The position numbers were made by a program, and so were the translations under genes. Below, one piece after another: positions 61,572 to 64,000 of a DNA stretch of 64,000 nt. Position 1 is the first letter of the stretch; the number at the start of each line of letters is the position of its first letter. Source of the stretch: Caballeronia turbans (GTDB lineage Bacteria; Pseudomonadota; Gammaproteobacteria; Burkholderiales; Burkholderiaceae); assembly GCA_001544655.2 (NCBI GenBank), contig FCOD02000013.1, forward strand, positions 1-64,000. The letters run 5' to 3'. The notes beneath the pieces were generated by a model, which was not told the origin of the DNA, ran no database searches, and was given only the letters and a program-made list of their open reading frames with translations.

Positions 61572-61957
61572 GACGGGTCCATCCAGCTGACGTGAGCGGC
61601 GACCACGCGCCATTGACCGTCGATACGCGCCCACGTCTGCGACTGGCGCCCGATGCGCGGCTCGCCTGCGCGCGAGAACGTGATGTTCGTCACGGCGAAG
61701 TCCGCGCCGAAGCTCGTCACCGACCGGTCGACGATCGTGCGCATCAGGCCCTTGCCCGGACGCTGCGCCCGAAACTCGCGGATGGCGTCGTAGCCTTGCA
61801 GGTTTTCGGTCGCGCCGTAGCGCAGCGTGTGCGGACTCATCCAGAAGAGCGTGTCGAGCACGGCGACGTCGTTGGTCGTGAGCGCGCGCTCGTATTCGTC
61901 GAAGGCGGTTTCGACCGCCGCGAGCGTGGCCGGATGGTTGATCGGTTCTGCGCTCAT
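61568..61957 (-). CDS. hpxZ: HpxZ-like (AtzH/DUF3225) small protein
   Basis: This 129-residue NTF2-like protein has AFDEYERALTTNDVAVLDTLFW near residues 18-39 and WARIDGQWRVVAAHVSWMD at the C-terminus, the signature of DUF3225/HpxZ. These small proteins accompany AtzE-type amidases and the oxalurate pathway, possibly as partner subunits. Both ends overlap neighbouring genes by 4 nt (ATGA), which indicates tight coupling with the amidase and the DUF1116 gene. Confidence 0.82.
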   Translation of the reverse strand: MSAEPINHPATLAAVETAFDEYERALTTNDVAVLDTLFWMSPHTLRYGATENLQGYDAIREFRAQRPGKGLMRTIVDRSVTSFGADFAVTNITFSRAGEPRIGRQSQTWARIDGQWRVVAAHVSWMDPS

Positions 61958-63147
61958 GCGTTGTCGCCGGAAAGGTTTCTCATTGCGCGCGCGAAGAGTT
62001 CGGGCGGCGCCGCATAGAGACCGCGCCCGAGCAGGCCTGCGCGTCCGTCGCCGCCGATCATCGCGATGGCGGCGAGTGGCGCGATACCTTCGCGCTCGAC
62101 GCGGGCGGCATCGAGCACACCGGGCAGCCGCGGGAACGCGGGATGCGGCTCCGTGTAAAGGCGCGCCTGGCGCTCGCGCCAGCCGGCGGGCAACAATGCC
62201 TCGAACGCCTGCGCCGGCTCCGGCGCGAGCGCCTGCGCGCCGAAACCGGCCGCGTCGATGACGCCGCTGTCGCCGGTCAGCGGCGCCGCCTCCGCCTGCT
62301 GGTGCGGATCGATGCGCGGTCCTTCCGGCGCGCGGGCGTCGGCGGTGATCCACCGTGAGGGCGCGCCCGCAAGCCGGATACCGATGCGCTCGCCGTTGCC
62401 CGCGAGCGCCACCACGAGCGTCGATGAAGCATCGCCCGCGCGCGCCGCCGCCGAAAGCATGAGCGCGCACGCGGCCATCCACGGCGTGAGGAAGAAAAGC
62501 GGCGTCTGGGCGAGCATCGCGTCGATCTCGCCGGATGCATCGGAGAGGCGCGGCGCGAGCAGCTCGCGCAGTGCGGCGGTGGCAGCCGTGGTGCGCGCGT
62601 GCAGATCGTCGCCATCATCGAGACCGGTTTGCGCCAGCGCCAGCAGATCGAGCGGGCCGCGAGCGAGCGCTGCATCGAGCGCGGGCGCGAGCACTCGGTC
62701 GCGCCATTTCATGCGATCGAGAATGCGCAGATCGCGGCCGCCGAAGCGAATCTGCGGACCCGCGCCGCTGCCCAGCATGGACCACGCACGCGCGGCGGAA
62801 TCGTTCGCGTCGTTCACCTCGACGAGCATCGTGCGCGGCGAGATCACGGCCGCGAGCGGCGTCACCACGCCATACGCCTGCGCGCATTCGAGCCGCACTT
62901 CTCCTTGCGCGATCAGCCGTTCGGCGTGCACTTCATCCTTCGCCCAGCCTTCGTACAGACAGCACAGGACCGCAGACGAACGCACCGGCGCGGACGGCTC
63001 GCGCGGATTGTCGAACGGCGGCCCCGCATGCAGCAGCGTGAAGTCCGGCAGACGCACCGCGTCGCGCGCCGCCACGACCGCGCGCCATTGCGGACGCACC
63101 GCGTGAACGCGGCTCAGCGCGCGTGCGTTGGCATCGTCGGTGCGCAT
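61954..63147 (-). CDS. DUF1116 (YlbE/AllG-like) protein
   Basis: This 397-residue protein has the DUF1116 blocks LLHAGPPFDNPREPSAPVRS, LCCLYEGWAKDEVHAERLI, GVVTPLAAVISPRTMLVEV and GGDGRAGLLGRGLYAAPPELFAR. DUF1116 includes AllG (YlbE), a subunit of the oxamate carbamoyltransferase of allantoin fermentation. No AllF (FdrA) or AllH partner is visible, but they could lie beyond the edge. The start at 63147 (MRTDDANARAL) is used. Confidence 0.78.
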   Translation of the reverse strand: MRTDDANARALSRVHAVRPQWRAVVAARDAVRLPDFTLLHAGPPFDNPREPSAPVRSSAVLCCLYEGWAKDEVHAERLIAQGEVRLECAQAYGVVTPLAAVISPRTMLVEVNDANDSAARAWSMLGSGAGPQIRFGGRDLRILDRMKWRDRVLAPALDAALARGPLDLLALAQTGLDDGDDLHARTTAATAALRELLAPRLSDASGEIDAMLAQTPLFFLTPWMAACALMLSAAARAGDASSTLVVALAGNGERIGIRLAGAPSRWITADARAPEGPRIDPHQQAEAAPLTGDSGVIDAAGFGAQALAPEPAQAFEALLPAGWRERQARLYTEPHPAFPRLPGVLDAARVEREGIAPLAAIAMIGGDGRAGLLGRGLYAAPPELFARAMRNLSGDNA

Positions 63148-63149
63148 GG

Positions 63150-63812
63150 TCAGCGGGCCGCGAAGCTGAACAGTCCGCGCAGGCGCGACCACAGCATCTT
63201 CCAGAACAGATTGCCGACATCGAGCGGCGCGTTTGCCGCTTTCGCCGATGCCGCACGCACTCCCGGACGCGGTTCCACGCGCGTCTTCGGGGCGGGCGCT
63301 TCGGCTTCCTGCACGACGGCCGGCGCTGCGGCCTGCACCAGCGCGCTGCCTGCTGCCGTGTCCGCGACGTCGAGCTTCGCCTTGAGATTTTCGGCGAACG
63401 CTTCGGTCATGCGCGTCGCCAGTTCCTTCACGATCCCGCCGCGCGAAAACTGCGCGAGGCTGCCGCCGATCGTGTAGTCCACCTTCACGTCGACACGCGT
63501 TTCGCTCGCCGCCGTGGCTTCGAGCGCGAACGACGCCACGCCCTTCACGCGCGACGAACTCTTCCGGTCCACACCCGTTCCCGTGATGCTGCCGCGATAC
63601 TGCGCATCGTCGAGCTGCATCGCGCCGTCGCCCGCGAACGACGCGACGATCGGCCCGAGCTTGACGGTCATCGCGAGCTTGAGCATGCCGTTCGCGACTG
63701 GCGCTGTGAGCGAGGCGCCCGGCAGGCACGCGACGATCCCGGGCGTGTCGTGAAAGCGCGCCCATACGGCATGGCGCGGATAAGGGACGGTGAAGCTTTG
63801 TTCGATTTCCAT
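63150..63812 (-). CDS. CoxG-like SRPBCC protein (molybdenum hydroxylase accessory)
   Basis: This 220-residue SRPBCC protein has MEIEQSFTVPYPRHAVWARFHDTPGIVACLPGASLT, the CoxG signature, in the first 36 residues, and DAQYRGSITGTGVDRKSSSRVKGVASFALEA. The C-terminal region after about residue 150 is an Ala/Pro-rich linker leading to a hydrophobic end (LFWKMLWSRLRGLFSF) that may anchor it to the membrane. CoxG proteins recruit or mature Cox/XDH-type hydroxylases. The start at 63812 is used. Confidence 0.85.
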   Translation of the reverse strand: MEIEQSFTVPYPRHAVWARFHDTPGIVACLPGASLTAPVANGMLKLAMTVKLGPIVASFAGDGAMQLDDAQYRGSITGTGVDRKSSSRVKGVASFALEATAASETRVDVKVDYTIGGSLAQFSRGGIVKELATRMTEAFAENLKAKLDVADTAAGSALVQAAAPAVVQEAEAPAPKTRVEPRPGVRAASAKAANAPLDVGNLFWKMLWSRLRGLFSFAAR

Positions 63813-63835
63813 GGCGCGAATTCCGTATGAGTGTT

Positions 63836-64000
63836 TCAGGCGGTCGCGGCGGCGGCCGCGAGCGGGGCTGCGGCGCGGGCGCGACGCGCATCGAGCACGC
63901 GGCGGATCGCGCGGACGATGCCCACGTAGCCCGTGCAGCGGCACAGGTTGCCGGAGAGTTCGAGGCGCACGCGCGCGTCGTCGGCATCGGGCAGGCGCGT
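63836..64000 (-). CDS. C-terminus of a [2Fe-2S] subunit of a molybdenum hydroxylase (CoxS-like), truncated by window edge
   Basis: The 54 codons up to TGA (63836-63838) contain LSGNLCRCTGYVGIVRAIR, the second [2Fe-2S] cluster motif (CxRCTGY) of CoxS/XdhC-type small subunits, and end in an Ala-rich tail. The first cluster domain lies beyond the window. With CoxG it shows that a xanthine-dehydrogenase-family hydroxylase leads this operon. The large and medium subunits may lie further upstream. Confidence 0.85.
   Translation of the reverse strand, partial: TRLPDADDARVRLELSGNLCRCTGYVGIVRAIRRVLDARRARAAAPLAAAAATA

Noticed and set aside
1-64000. CRISPR arrays, insertion sequences, tRNA or rRNA genes, prophage genes
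   Set aside because: I saw no spaced repeat array, transposase motif, tRNA fold, rRNA segment or phage structural gene in either strand.

Overview
This window is high-GC chromosomal or chromid DNA from a Burkholderiaceae-type betaproteobacterium, most likely of the Paraburkholderia/Caballeronia kind. That assignment is an inference from gene content: two Burkholderia-type trimeric porins, ACS- and AAHS-type MFS carriers, many LysR and MocR regulators, and tightly packed catabolic operons. I saw no rRNA, tRNA, CRISPR array, insertion sequence or phage gene.

Layout. 1-5.4 kb: a dipeptidase tail, a PAS-LuxR regulator, a GNAT/NADH-oxidoreductase pair, a MocR regulator divergent from an NmrA-like reductase, and a porin. 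5.6-8.1 kb: a small protein behind a near-perfect FliA (sigma-28) promoter, then a Tat-exported PhoX phosphatase behind a likely Pho box. 8.2-13.2 kb: an MFS - M81 peptidase - alpha/beta hydrolase operon divergent from a LysR regulator. 13.2-23.7 kb: an exporter, a DUF4410 protein, a PAS-GGDEF-EAL protein (FliA promoter), a beta-propeller protein, a regulator divergent from a DUF2182 membrane protein, a chemoreceptor (weaker FliA promoter) and an ACS transporter.

23.7-34.1 kb: a nine-gene kynurenine-type operon facing away from an Lrp/AsnC regulator and ending at a clear terminator. It encodes formamidase, tryptophan dioxygenase, kynureninase, amino-acid permease, gentisate-type ring dioxygenase, fumarylacetoacetase-fold hydrolase, nitrilase-superfamily enzyme, maleate-isomerase-type racemase and porin. 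Together these could take tryptophan, or a ring-hydroxylated tryptophan, to pyruvate, fumarate and ammonia. 34.1-43.9 kb: a LysR regulator, an enolase-superfamily dehydratase/PdxA2/DapA-like trio, and a converging gallate meta-cleavage operon (gallate dioxygenase, AAHS transporter, LigJ hydratase, LigK/RraA aldolase, cytosolic ModA-like protein).

44.2-54.4 kb: a ten-gene operon. Its first eight genes are the complete Nit1C nitrogen-starvation set: sll0783-like protein, nitrilase, MSMEG_0568-type radical SAM protein, GNAT, PurM-like protein, glycosyltransferase, MSMEG_0570-type small protein and flavoprotein monooxygenase. Its last two encode an LnmK-like hot-dog protein and a methylmalonyl-CoA mutase. 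The promoter region holds a good sigma-54 -24/-12 element and six TGC(A/G)ATC(A/T) boxes shared with a divergent MocR regulator. 55.7-59.4 kb: a polar amino-acid-type ABC transporter, also behind a sigma-54 element. 59.4-64 kb: the distal part of a nitrogen-heterocycle-type operon (iron-sulfur subunit of a molybdenum hydroxylase, CoxG, DUF1116/AllG-like, HpxZ-like, amidase, PhyH-like dioxygenase) running in from the right edge.

Overall the window is a block of aromatic and nitrogen scavenging functions with some motility-linked genes on the left. The two strongest leads are the extended sigma-54-dependent Nit1C operon and the kynurenine/gentisate-type fusion pathway.
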